From the NCBI RefSeq assembly GCF_001767295.1, contig NZ_CP014944.1, positions 2,914,001-2,978,000 of the forward strand: a DNA stretch of 64,000 nt, given 5' to 3'. The first letter of the stretch is position 1, and the number at the start of each line of letters is the position of its first letter. Below, piece after piece: positions 8,276 through 16,792 of the stretch. A program made the translations under genes and the position numbers. Under the pieces are notes generated by a model that saw only the letters and a program-made list of their open reading frames with translations, was not told where the DNA came from and made no database searches. Origin of the DNA: Colwellia sp. PAMC 20917 (GTDB taxonomy: Bacteria; Pseudomonadota; Gammaproteobacteria; Enterobacterales; Alteromonadaceae).

Positions 8276-10038
8276 CAGCCTGTGTGAAAACGTTTTGATC
8301 ACTTTTTCGAATAAGCACCGGATACTTATGATCAATCAATCTCAAAACAAGATAATATATCACTCAATATTTGCTATAATATTCATTAGGTTAATTGATT
8401 ATATGTTGGCTGTATGTCACGTCATATTAAAGGTTTATCTCGCTCCCAAGCAACCCTCTTTCCAGAAATGCTTGAAGATTTTGTCGCTAAAGAAAATCCT
8501 GTTAGAGTAATTGATGTATTTGTCGATGGTTTAGATTTAGAAAACCTTGGTTTCAAAGGTGTTCAATCTAAAGCAACTGGCCGACCTGGTTATCACCCCG
8601 CCATATTACTCAAAATTTATATCTATGGTTATTTAAACCGAATTCAGTCATCACGCTGTCTAGAGCGAGAAACACAACGTAATGTTGAACTTATGTGGCT
8701 CACGGAGCGTTTATCCCCAGACTTTAAAACGATTGCTGACTTTAGAAAAGATAACCACAGTGGAATTAAAAACACCTGTAAAACCTTCGTTCAAATGTGC
8801 CATAAATTCAATATGTTTAGTGAAGCGACTGTTGCTATAGATGGTAGTAAGTTTAAGGCATCCAACAACAAAGATAAAAACTACACTCCAAGTAAAATGA
8901 AGTCTCATATTGAGCGAGTAGAAAAGCATATTAATAATTATTTTTTGAAGCTTGAACAGTCAGATTCACAAGAGAACACATCACAATACATTGCTAATAT
9001 TGAATCTAAATTAGATTTCTTAAAACAACACCTCGTTGAACTAAAAGAGATGGAATTAGCCGTCAATAATCATCCTGATAAACAAGTATCAACAGTCGAT
9101 CCTGATTCTCGCTTGATGAAAACACAGGGCATGACACGAGCGATTTGCTATAACATACAAAGCGCTGTCGATACTAAACATCATTTAATTGTTGCTCACG
9201 AAGTCACCAATACAACAGATAGGGGGCAGTTGTGCAATATGACCAAACTGACACTTAAAGCGTTAGGGAAAAGTGTTACAACAATATTGGCAGATAAGGG
9301 TTATTACAGCCGACAAGATATTAAAGATACTCAAGATTTAGGTGTATCGACGCTTGTACCAAAAACCGATACATCAGGCTCAGAAAAGAAGGGAATTTTT
9401 AACAAGTCACTGTTTGAATATAATCAAGATAATGATGTTTATATTTGCCCTGCGGGCAATGAGCTTCAACATCGATTCAATGCGATAGAAGGAGGGTTAG
9501 ATATCAAAATTTACTTCAATGGTATGGCTTGTAAAAATTGCACTATCCGAAGCCAATGTACCCGTTCTAAAAAAGACCCAAGAAGAATGAGACGTTGGAT
9601 CCATGAAGCTGATATGGAAAAAATGGAAGCCTTGCTCAAAGCAACGCCTGATGCGATGCTTCAACGAAAACAAACGGTTGAACATCCCTTTGGTACGATT
9701 AAGTTGTGGGCAGGAGCCACGCACCTTTTAACAAGAGGGTTTAAAAATGTCAGTACAGAATTGAACCTGCATGTATTGGCGTATAATTTAAAAAGAATGC
9801 TCAATATATTTGGAATAGAAAAGTTGATGAAGGAAGTGATGTTGCCGTAAGAGGTAACTCTTTCCTTAAAAGACCCAAATATGTTTCAAATAGGAGCCAA
9901 TATCAGCAATTTTGAACGAATAAAAAATATAAAGCATGGATATTCATAAATATCGGCTTCGCTACGCGAAGCCTTCTAAATAGCTGATATAAACCCTCAA
10001 TAATGAAAACTTACAATAATTAGTTTTCACACAGGCTG
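8276..10038 (+). mobile_element. IS1182-family insertion sequence, complete
   Basis: Perfect 16-bp terminal inverted repeats CAGCCTGTGTGAAAAC at 8276-8291 and, inverted, at 10023-10038. They are flanked by the 4-bp direct repeat GGCT (8272-8275 and 10039-10042), read as the target duplication. One transposase gene lies inside. Total length is 1763 bp. Confidence 0.92.
8414..9850 (+). CDS. IS1182-family transposase
   Basis: A 478-residue DDE transposase. The N-terminal DUF772-like part (GYHPAILLKIYIYGYLNRIQSSR, about residues 59-81) is followed by the catalytic core: VAIDGSKFKA (first Asp, about residue 142), ILADKGYYS (second Asp, about 294) and EHPFGTIKLWAG (Glu, about 419). A CPAGNEL and CKNCTIRSQCTRS cysteine cluster precedes the last block, as is common in this family. 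The gene is intact and the element has clean ends, so it may be recent and mobile. Confidence 0.93.
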   Translation: MSRHIKGLSRSQATLFPEMLEDFVAKENPVRVIDVFVDGLDLENLGFKGVQSKATGRPGYHPAILLKIYIYGYLNRIQSSRCLERETQRNVELMWLTERLSPDFKTIADFRKDNHSGIKNTCKTFVQMCHKFNMFSEATVAIDGSKFKASNNKDKNYTPSKMKSHIERVEKHINNYFLKLEQSDSQENTSQYIANIESKLDFLKQHLVELKEMELAVNNHPDKQVSTVDPDSRLMKTQGMTRAICYNIQSAVDTKHHLIVAHEVTNTTDRGQLCNMTKLTLKALGKSVTTILADKGYYSRQDIKDTQDLGVSTLVPKTDTSGSEKKGIFNKSLFEYNQDNDVYICPAGNELQHRFNAIEGGLDIKIYFNGMACKNCTIRSQCTRSKKDPRRMRRWIHEADMEKMEALLKATPDAMLQRKQTVEHPFGTIKLWAGATHLLTRGFKNVSTELNLHVLAYNLKRMLNIFGIEKLMKEVMLP

Positions 10039-10115
10039 GGCTAGCAGTTGCCCTAAGGCTCAGCTAATAACTAATGACTGCAAAGTCGGTTCTGCTAACA
10101 TTAGTTACGCAAATC
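9851..10115. other. Right end of the IS1182-type element and flank
   Basis: Contains a short inverted repeat (GGCTTCGCTACGCGAAGCC, about 9955-9973) that could end the transposase transcript, the right terminal repeat, and about 75 bp of flank. Confidence 0.45.
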
Positions 10116-10505
10116 CTAACGGCTGTTATGTACAAAGCTATTCCACTTAATAGAAAATAGTTTACACACTTCTGTTTGACCAATTAAGCCTTGTTCAAAT
10201 AATTTCTTAGCGTATGCTCGCCTAACCTTCACATCTGGAAATTCATTTTTAAAAAATTCAATTGCAGCTTGGCTTCTTTGTTCTAACCTTTCATTTTCTA
10301 GTATTAACTGGCGGTGCTCCTCTTCTATCTGTCGTAAATGCTCAATTCGCTCGACAGACAATCGAGTAAATTTCTTTCTCCATACATCGACAGTTGTAGC
10401 ATTAATTTTATGCTTCTTATAAAACTCCGAGTCACCTCGCCCCTGATTTTCCAAAGCTTTTAAAATATTACATATCTGCTCTGCTGAATATTTGTACTTT
10501 GTCAT
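10116..10505 (-). CDS. Orphan IS3 OrfA-like helix-turn-helix protein
   Basis: A 129-residue protein from the ATG at 10505 (MTKYKYSAEQ); a GTG at 10532 would add nine residues. The N-terminus matches the layout of IS3-family OrfA (SAEQICNILKALENQG, then NATTVDVWRKKF), followed by a coiled-coil/leucine-zipper stretch (RIEHLRQIEEEHRQLILENERLEQ). The end (VRRAYAKKLFEQGL) resembles the start of an OrfB. No OrfB catalytic domain follows, so this is a remnant or a stand-alone DNA-binding protein. It is divergent from the tnsA gene about 290 bp away and could belong to the Tn7-like element. Confidence 0.6.
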   Translation of the reverse strand: MTKYKYSAEQICNILKALENQGRGDSEFYKKHKINATTVDVWRKKFTRLSVERIEHLRQIEEEHRQLILENERLEQRSQAAIEFFKNEFPDVKVRRAYAKKLFEQGLIGQTEVCKLFSIKWNSFVHNSR

Positions 10506-10798
10506 CAGTTTATTCTCTATAAAACCATTCACCTATAGTAAAAACCTTAAGAAAAACGCAATAAAACACTATTAAATAAGGGGGTTACTAACTATCTTTT
10601 CCTTAAAGCAATTGGTCGTATGTAAATTTGATTTAATTTGAGTTTAAATATATCCCCGTAATCAGTGGAACTAAAAAGGTTTGATTTTGGCAATACATGA
10701 ACGGTCACTTTTTGACCAAACGAAATTACTATGCTACGCTTGATTGCTCACAAAGTAAACAATTATTTTTTTAGGATCAAAATTTTTAGAGATATCTC
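10506..10798. other. Divergent promoter region of the Tn7-like element
   Basis: Probably holds promoters for tnsA and the OrfA-like gene, and perhaps the element's end with TnsB sites. I could not recognise the repeated TnsB-binding boxes or a clear TGT terminus by eye. Confidence 0.35.
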
Positions 10799-11429
10799 AT
10801 GAGCAAAAAAGTACAATGCGAACAAACATAGAGGCCGACACATATTCCGGTTTAATTCTAAAAAGAATGGTAATGGCATTATTGGCTGCGGCATTAAGGT
10901 CGAGTCATTTTTAGAATACTGTTACGCATGTATTTTTGAATGTGACCCAAACATAATCTCTTTTGCTAGCCAGCCTGAAACAATGCATTCAGAAGTTGGT
11001 GATAACGAAAAACCCAAAGGAAAAACGCCTGATTTTCTTGTGAAATATGCCAATGGCAGCTCAGAATATATTGAAGTTCACTGGTCAAAAAAAGTTGATG
11101 AGGAATACCGAGATAAGATAGAACATTTCTCTAATTACTCTGCTTCTAAAGGTCAATCTAAAATCCGCATCGTCACTGAGCTAGGGTTAACACCTTTTAT
11201 CCGTGTGAATTACCAGTTAATTGCAGATTGTATGTCTCAAGAGCTGTCTTTTTCAATTGAAGATTGTGAACTACCCGAACATATCACTTTGAATGAGCTA
11301 ATCGAGACTCTTAGCAACTACACAGAGACTCACATCGAAGAGGCTTATTACTTAATAGCCATTGGATATTACGAGTTCGACATGGCTTCATTATTGCGAT
11401 GCGATACAGCATTGAAAAAGGTGTCGTAA
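10799..11429 (+). pseudogene. tnsA: TnsA-like endonuclease subunit, frameshifted near the start
   Basis: TnsA cuts the 5' ends of the transposon during cut-and-paste Tn7 transposition. The main frame reads ...NKHRGRHIFRFNSKKNG..., with endonuclease-like residues KVESFLEY (Glu), GKTPDFLV (Asp) and YIEVHWSKK, where a lysine is usual at the histidine. This frame has no ATG, GTG or TTG before 10983. The ATG at 10799 (MSKK) is in another frame and meets TAG at 10829. The two join if the run of six A at 10805-10810 were five. The gene is therefore frameshifted, or needs slippage. Its stop overlaps the tnsB start (TAATG). Confidence 0.75.
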
Positions 11430-12646
11430 TGTTAGAAGGCGTTAATATTGGCTCAAAATTTCATAACCCACAAGGTGGTATTGAAACAATAATTTTCAAA
11501 GATGCGTATAGCTATATGCTTGAAGAGGATGAAGACAAAACAAAAAAACATCTTATTGAATCAGACACTTTTGAAAAGCACCTTGAACAGCAGAAGTACA
11601 TTCAAAAGTTAACTGAAAGGCCACATCTACAACTAAATGAATATCAAAAGGCTGACAGGGATGAACGCTTAAAGTATATCCTTACTCTAAAAGATTTAGT
11701 TCACGAACAAAAACTTAGCCCTACAATAGAAAATACTTATAATTTTTTAATTGAGGAAGTTGAAAAGCGCCACCCTGAAACTCAAGCAAGTAAGCACCCT
11801 GCCCATAAAACCATCGCTAAATATTGGCGGTGTTGGGTGGTATCTGGTTTTGATAATGACAGTCTCGCTAGCAAGAGAAGAAATGCTCCTACACGTTTAA
11901 ACTCAGCAACTGAAGCTCAAATCCAACACCATATTGCAACACTTTGGTCAGACAGTAATTCAAAACTAAAAACGGCTCATTACAAAGCATATAAGTTGCA
12001 GGTTGAAGAAAAATCTCAGGGTAACCCCTCAATAAAAGTTGCTAGTGAGCGTACATTTTATCGCAGACTTGCTGCGTTAAGTGAAATTGAAGATAAGCTT
12101 AACAATCCAAATACCTCTCAAGCAACAAAAAATCAACTGTCTCTTACTTTAAGGCGACGTATTCGTACTTATTTCGCCATGCAAAGAGTTGAGCTAGATC
12201 GGATGCATGTAAATATGTGCCTAGTTGATGACGAAACACTTGAGCCAACTAAGCCGATATCTCTCTATACAGCGATAGACTGCATGACACGAAATATACT
12301 AGGTGTCGTTGTTGATTATGGACAAGGTGAAAACAAAGAAAATGTTTTAAATCTTATTCGACAATGTTACTTAGCAGATAACAACCTTATTGCTAAAGGC
12401 AAACCTGTAGTAATGGTGATGGACAATGGCTCAGGCTTTAATAATGCTGCGATTTGGAAAACTTGCAAACGATTAAACATAACACCAGTTTACACTCCCT
12501 CAAATCAACCAGCAAAAAAGCCTTTTGTCGAATCCTATAATAACGTTCTTCGAGCTTCCTTTTTTAGAGGTATGATTATCACAGATAGTAAGGGCAATAA
12601 AACCGTCGGTTTCAATAGCTACAAAGGAAAAAGAACCGATTATTAG
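11429..12646 (+). pseudogene. tnsB: TnsB transposase, N-terminal part (interrupted by IS21)
   Basis: TnsB binds the transposon ends and performs 3' cleavage and strand transfer. The start is the ATG at 11429, overlapping the tnsA stop; an upstream frame start at 11399 is inside tnsA. Residues 1-404 are native and hold N-terminal DNA-binding regions and the retroviral-integrase-like core with its DDE residues: ELDRMHVNMC (Asp), VMDNGSGF (Asp) and KPFVESYNN (Glu). After residue 404 (RTD) the sequence runs into the IS21 left end and stops at TAG. The remainder resumes in frame at 15024. The uninterrupted protein would be 677 residues, close to the 702 of E. coli TnsB. Confidence 0.92.
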
Positions 12647-12731
12647 GCGACAATTAGCTTGGCCGGGTCGCGACAATTAGGTTGACCGGTTTTGGTACAC
12701 TTTAGATATATCAAATTCAATAGAGAAAGAT

Positions 12732-14225
12732 ATGTCTGGAAAACCCATAACCAAGCAACAGGTTAATTTATATATGTCTTATCGTAAGGATCATAAACAA
12801 ACAGCAGCCGCTGCCCAATCTGGTATGTCAGAGCGTACAGCTCGGCGTATCGAATCCGGCCAGCATTCAACCACACATCTCCCTAGGGTTTATCGAACAC
12901 GCAAAAATCCATTTAATGGTGCGTTTGAAGAGCATCTAGTGCCATTGCTCAAAGCAGATCCTGAACTTCAACCCATAACTTTATTAGATCAGCTCGATAC
13001 ACTCATGCCAGGTAAATTTGGTCACAATCATTTACGTACGTTACAACGTCGAGTCAAAAAGTGGTTGGCAACTGAAGGGCCAGAGCAAGAAGTTATCTTT
13101 CGTCAAAAGTACATGCCAGGGTTTATGGGGATATCTGATTACACTTGGATGAACAAACTTGAAATATCTATTGCAGGCCAAGCATTTTCTCATAAGCTTT
13201 TTCATTACAAGTTAGTGTTCAGTGGCTGGACGTATGCTCAACTTGTCTTTGGTGGTGAAAGTTTCGAATCACTCTCTACAGGTTTACAAAATGCATTTTG
13301 GCGCAGTGGTGGTGTACCACAGACACACCGAACCGATAGCTTAAGTGCTGCATTCAATAATCATTATGAACAGGAAGCGTTAACTGAACGCTATCAAAAG
13401 CTATGTGCTCACTATAGCGTTGTTGCGACGCGTAACAATAAAGGTGTAGCTCATGAAAATGGTGCGATTGAAGTGGCACATAGCCATTTAAAACGAAAAG
13501 TAGATCAGCAATTACGACTACGTGGCAGTCGTGATTTCGCGACAATTACCGAGTACCAATCGTTTCTTGATGTAATTGTCGCCAAAATTAATCGCCAATG
13601 CAAAACTCGATTTGATGAAGAGCGCAAGCACTTAAATGATTTGCCTAAACGTCGTACCAACGACTTCTGCGAACAATACGTTAAAGTTACCTCTAGCAGC
13701 ACCATCAGTGTTAAACGTGTGACGTATACCGTACCTTCTAGATTAATTAGTCATCGATTACTTGTACACATTTATGATACTCGGCTGGATTTATTTCTTG
13801 GTCATGAAAAAACGTTATCCCTGTCTAGAGTCTATGCTCAAGGACACTTAAGATCACGAGCAGTAGATTATAAACATGTGATCCACTCACTTGCGAAAAA
13901 GCCCAATGCGTTCAAATACTCGCAGTTACGAGAAGATTTGATCCCAGAAGGTGACTTCAGTTTGTTGTGGCAGCAGTTAACAGCAGAGCATGTTAGCGAT
14001 AAAGACTGTCGTTATATGGTTGAATTATTGTTACTCGCTCATAACTATAATTGCGAGCATGCCCTTGGTCGTTATGTCTTGAAAAACCACGAGCAAGGTA
14101 AGTTTATATCTATTGATATGTGCCGTAAATTGTTTGCCCCTAGCACGCTCGTCATACCAAACATTGTCAGTCATCAACATCAAATAAGTGATTACGATAT
14201 ATTGCTTGGAGGGTTACATGGCTAA
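12732..14225 (+). CDS. istA: IS21-family transposase IstA
   Basis: A 497-residue DDE transposase. The N-terminus has a helix-turn-helix (QTAAAAQSGMSERTARRIES, about residues 20-39). The integrase-like core shows DYTW (Asp, about 137), HRTDSLSAAF (Asp, about 201) and ENGAIEVAHSHLKRK (Glu, about 244). A C-terminal region with basic SRxxLVHIYD-type strands follows. It overlaps the istB start by 8 bp (ATGGCTAA), the usual translational coupling in IS21. It appears intact. Confidence 0.95.
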   Translation: MSGKPITKQQVNLYMSYRKDHKQTAAAAQSGMSERTARRIESGQHSTTHLPRVYRTRKNPFNGAFEEHLVPLLKADPELQPITLLDQLDTLMPGKFGHNHLRTLQRRVKKWLATEGPEQEVIFRQKYMPGFMGISDYTWMNKLEISIAGQAFSHKLFHYKLVFSGWTYAQLVFGGESFESLSTGLQNAFWRSGGVPQTHRTDSLSAAFNNHYEQEALTERYQKLCAHYSVVATRNNKGVAHENGAIEVAHSHLKRKVDQQLRLRGSRDFATITEYQSFLDVIVAKINRQCKTRFDEERKHLNDLPKRRTNDFCEQYVKVTSSSTISVKRVTYTVPSRLISHRLLVHIYDTRLDLFLGHEKTLSLSRVYAQGHLRSRAVDYKHVIHSLAKKPNAFKYSQLREDLIPEGDFSLLWQQLTAEHVSDKDCRYMVELLLLAHNYNCEHALGRYVLKNHEQGKFISIDMCRKLFAPSTLVIPNIVSHQHQISDYDILLGGLHG

Positions 14226-14985
14226 TATTCTAAGCTTACCAATATTACTGAAAGAGCTGCGCTTAAGTGCGATAGCCAAAGAATGGGAAGTCCTTGCCCA
14301 AAAGGCTGTTTCACAGGAGTGGGAGCCTGAATTATTCCTTGCCGAGCTATGTGAACTTGAAGCTAATCATCGTCATGAAAGTCGATTAAAACGGTTACTT
14401 AAAGAGAGTAAATTACCCGTAGGTAAACAACTACATCAATATAAATTTGACGAAATAGAAGGTATTACGTCACTGCAAATGAAACAAAAAGTTAATCAGA
14501 TTGACTGGCTTAGACAAGGCCATAATATCTTATTGTTTGGTGCTAGTGGTTTAGGGAAAACTCACTTAGCGTGTGCTATTGGTTACTCATTACTTGAAAA
14601 AGCAGTGCGCGTTAAATTCAGCACTAGTACAGCTATTGTTCAAGAACTCCAACGTGCAAAAGAAACGTTGGGCTTAACTGATGCCCTAAGAAAACTCGAT
14701 AAATATGAGCTGTTGATATTAGATGATATCGGCTATGTGAAAAAGACTGATAGTGAAAGTCAGGTGTTGTTTGAACTGATTGCACATCGTTATGAACGAG
14801 GCAGTTTGTTGATCACATCGAATCAAGCATTCAGTGAGTGGGATAGTATATTTGGTGACAACATGATGACTGTTGCTGCTATCGACAGACTTGTTCACCA
14901 CAGTGATATCTATCAAATAAAAGGAGAAAGTTACCGAAAAAAACAAGCTATGCAACTAAATTCAAATACCGGCCAAGTTAATTGA
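14218..14985 (+). CDS. istB: IS21-family helper ATPase IstB
   Basis: A 255-residue AAA+ ATPase, DnaA/DnaC-like, that assembles on target DNA and stimulates IstA. The start is the ATG at 14218, preceded by GGAGGG; a longer frame from 14188 lies inside istA. Walker A is GASGLGKT (residues 108-115) and Walker B is LLILDDIG. Sensor I is SLLITSNQ, and the family motif DRLVHHS follows. It appears intact, so the IS21 copy may still be active. Confidence 0.95.
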   Translation: MANILSLPILLKELRLSAIAKEWEVLAQKAVSQEWEPELFLAELCELEANHRHESRLKRLLKESKLPVGKQLHQYKFDEIEGITSLQMKQKVNQIDWLRQGHNILLFGASGLGKTHLACAIGYSLLEKAVRVKFSTSTAIVQELQRAKETLGLTDALRKLDKYELLILDDIGYVKKTDSESQVLFELIAHRYERGSLLITSNQAFSEWDSIFGDNMMTVAAIDRLVHHSDIYQIKGESYRKKQAMQLNSNTGQVN

Positions 14986-15023
14986 CGCCAACCGGACAAG
15001 TTAGTTGACGTCTAATAACCGAT

Positions 15024-15845
15024 ATTGATAACGAAAAACTTGAGATGACACTACAAAAATATGCAGATATAAAAGTTAGCGACTTTCTTCGCTTACTCAA
15101 TATTTTTCTTACTGAATATTCCCATAAAATTCATAAAGAAACGAAAGTTGCCCCTATAATGGCGTGGAACGAATCCATTAAGCGAACCCCACGACCCCAT
15201 GTTTCCTATCACCAAGCAAAGCAAGGTTTTCATGTATTCAAAGAAAAGAAAACAAATAAGTTACAGGGACGAGGAACCGTTCGCTTACTTGGTCAGGATT
15301 TCTTTAATTACGAACTTAAACTAATTCATATGGCAATGAGTAAATACGTAAAAAAAGGTGAAAACCCCGATATCGAGGTGTTTTTTGACCCCTTCGACGC
15401 ACGCTATGTCACGGTTAGCTTTATTGACCCAATAACGGGTAAAGAAAGGGACATCATGGCTGATAACATCAATTTGGACATTATGCCTAAAATGGTGTCC
15501 TTCGATGAATTAAAAGGGTTTAAGCCCAAAAGCTATGACATATTGCAAGAGAAAAAGCATGACATCACAGGTTATTACCAGGGGAAAATTGAAAGGTTTT
15601 ATTCCCAAGCAACACGCCCAAAAAGAAGTGGAACTCAGCCAGCGTCCTTTGAAGAAAACAATGCCAAAGAGTTAAGTGTTGAAGAGCGTATTAAACAATC
15701 TCATTGTGAAAAACCAAAGGCTAACAGAGAGCCAAAATCCTTTTATGCAAACCTTAAAGCTATAGATGATAAAACAGCGCCTAAGACTAAAGCGCCAAAA
15801 GAATCTATGACAACAACGCCAAGTGGTAAGAAACGAAAATGGTAG
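15024..15845 (+). pseudogene. tnsB: TnsB transposase, C-terminal part (separated by IS21)
   Basis: Continues tnsB exactly in frame: after the right copy of ACCGAT the codons read I-D-N-E-K-L-E-M-T-L-Q-K. A frame starting at the ATG at 15045 could be translated alone but lacks the catalytic core. The segment holds the Mu-transposase-like C-terminal beta-barrel (GRGTVRLLGQDFF, DPFDARYVTVSFIDP) and a basic tail rich in Lys, Pro and Ser (about the last 80 residues), which in TnsB contacts TnsC. Its last codons overlap the tnsC start (AAATGGTAG). Confidence 0.9.
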
Positions 15846-16783
15846 TGGTAAATAAAGTTAAGCGTGAGCCTGCAAAGATGCCAAGCTCTCTTGTAAAGCA
15901 TGATTCTCTAAAAATTGCATGGCAACGAATATGTCGAGTACATGCGATGCATTCGCAACCTAAAAATAAAAAGGGGGTGCTTATCTATGGTGTGTCTGGA
16001 GAAGGAAAGTCCTACCTAGTAAAGCAATATGAAACATTGTTTCCACAACAAAAAATTCGTGAAAAAACTATAATGCCTGTATTTCTTTACCGATTCAAAG
16101 AATCTAAAAAACAAGTAGACGACATTTTAAAGCTATTGATAAAAGCACTCGGTACAACTCCCCCTAAGGGAAAGACAGAGCCAGGTGAATTAGATGAACA
16201 ATTTTGCCACTTAATAAAAGAGCTAGGCGTTGAACTTATTATTCTTGATGAAATCCAGCAAGTCTTACCCAACACAGATGGTGTGACGGCTCTTAATACA
16301 CTTAAGTATTTATGTAGTTTACTTGATGGACTCAGTGCTTCAATAGTATTTATCGGCAGTGAGAGAGCAATGCGCTTACTAACATTTGGGAAAACAGAGA
16401 AAGCGGTAGATGATAACGAACAATTGAGTCGTAGAATGATGCGGTCAGTGAAGCTAGAACGTATTGAGCCAAGAACCGATGATTGGCTAGATTGTATTAA
16501 CTGGTTCATTGATAAAATCCAATTTCCCTTTTTAAACTACAAGGATGGCCCTTTACTGAACAGGCTTTACCTAGCATATATGGAACGAAGTTTTAGTACA
16601 CTAGAGAGCTTGTTTTTACTAGAGGACATGTCGGGTATTCAAGACAAACAAGAGCTAATAGCTAGATTAAAAGATAATTATGATATCTATGGAAAAGCCA
16701 AGCTTAACCCCTTTTGTTCAACTGATATTTCAGACGAAGAAGTTAATACACATATCAATCATGTGTTCCAGACAAGCCACTAG
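15839..16783 (+). CDS. tnsC: Tn7-like AAA+ regulator TnsC
   Basis: A 314-residue ATPase that links the target selector (TniQ/TnsD) to the transposase. Walker A is GVSGEGKS (residues 51-58), Walker B VELIILDEIQQ (Asp137, Glu138), and a sensor I-like strand is SIVFIGSERA. It is shorter than E. coli TnsC (555 residues) and closer in size to the compact TnsC/TniB proteins of other Tn7-like elements. The ATG overlaps the tnsB stop, implying translational coupling. It looks intact even though tnsB is disrupted. Confidence 0.92.
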   Translation: MVVVNKVKREPAKMPSSLVKHDSLKIAWQRICRVHAMHSQPKNKKGVLIYGVSGEGKSYLVKQYETLFPQQKIREKTIMPVFLYRFKESKKQVDDILKLLIKALGTTPPKGKTEPGELDEQFCHLIKELGVELIILDEIQQVLPNTDGVTALNTLKYLCSLLDGLSASIVFIGSERAMRLLTFGKTEKAVDDNEQLSRRMMRSVKLERIEPRTDDWLDCINWFIDKIQFPFLNYKDGPLLNRLYLAYMERSFSTLESLFLLEDMSGIQDKQELIARLKDNYDIYGKAKLNPFCSTDISDEEVNTHINHVFQTSH

Positions 16784-16792
16784 GAATTAATA

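Larger units (their letters stand above)
12641..15017 (+). mobile_element. IS21-family insertion sequence, complete, inside tnsB
   Basis: The left end begins TATTAGGCGACAATTAGC and the right end is its imperfect inverted copy (complement TATTAGACGTCAACTAAC). Each end has two internal CAATTAR-TTGxCCGG modules, the multiple terminal repeats typical of IS21. The flanks carry the direct repeat ACCGAT (12635-12640 and 15018-15023; possibly 7 bp, AACCGAT). Length is 2377 bp, with istA and istB. Confidence 0.94.
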
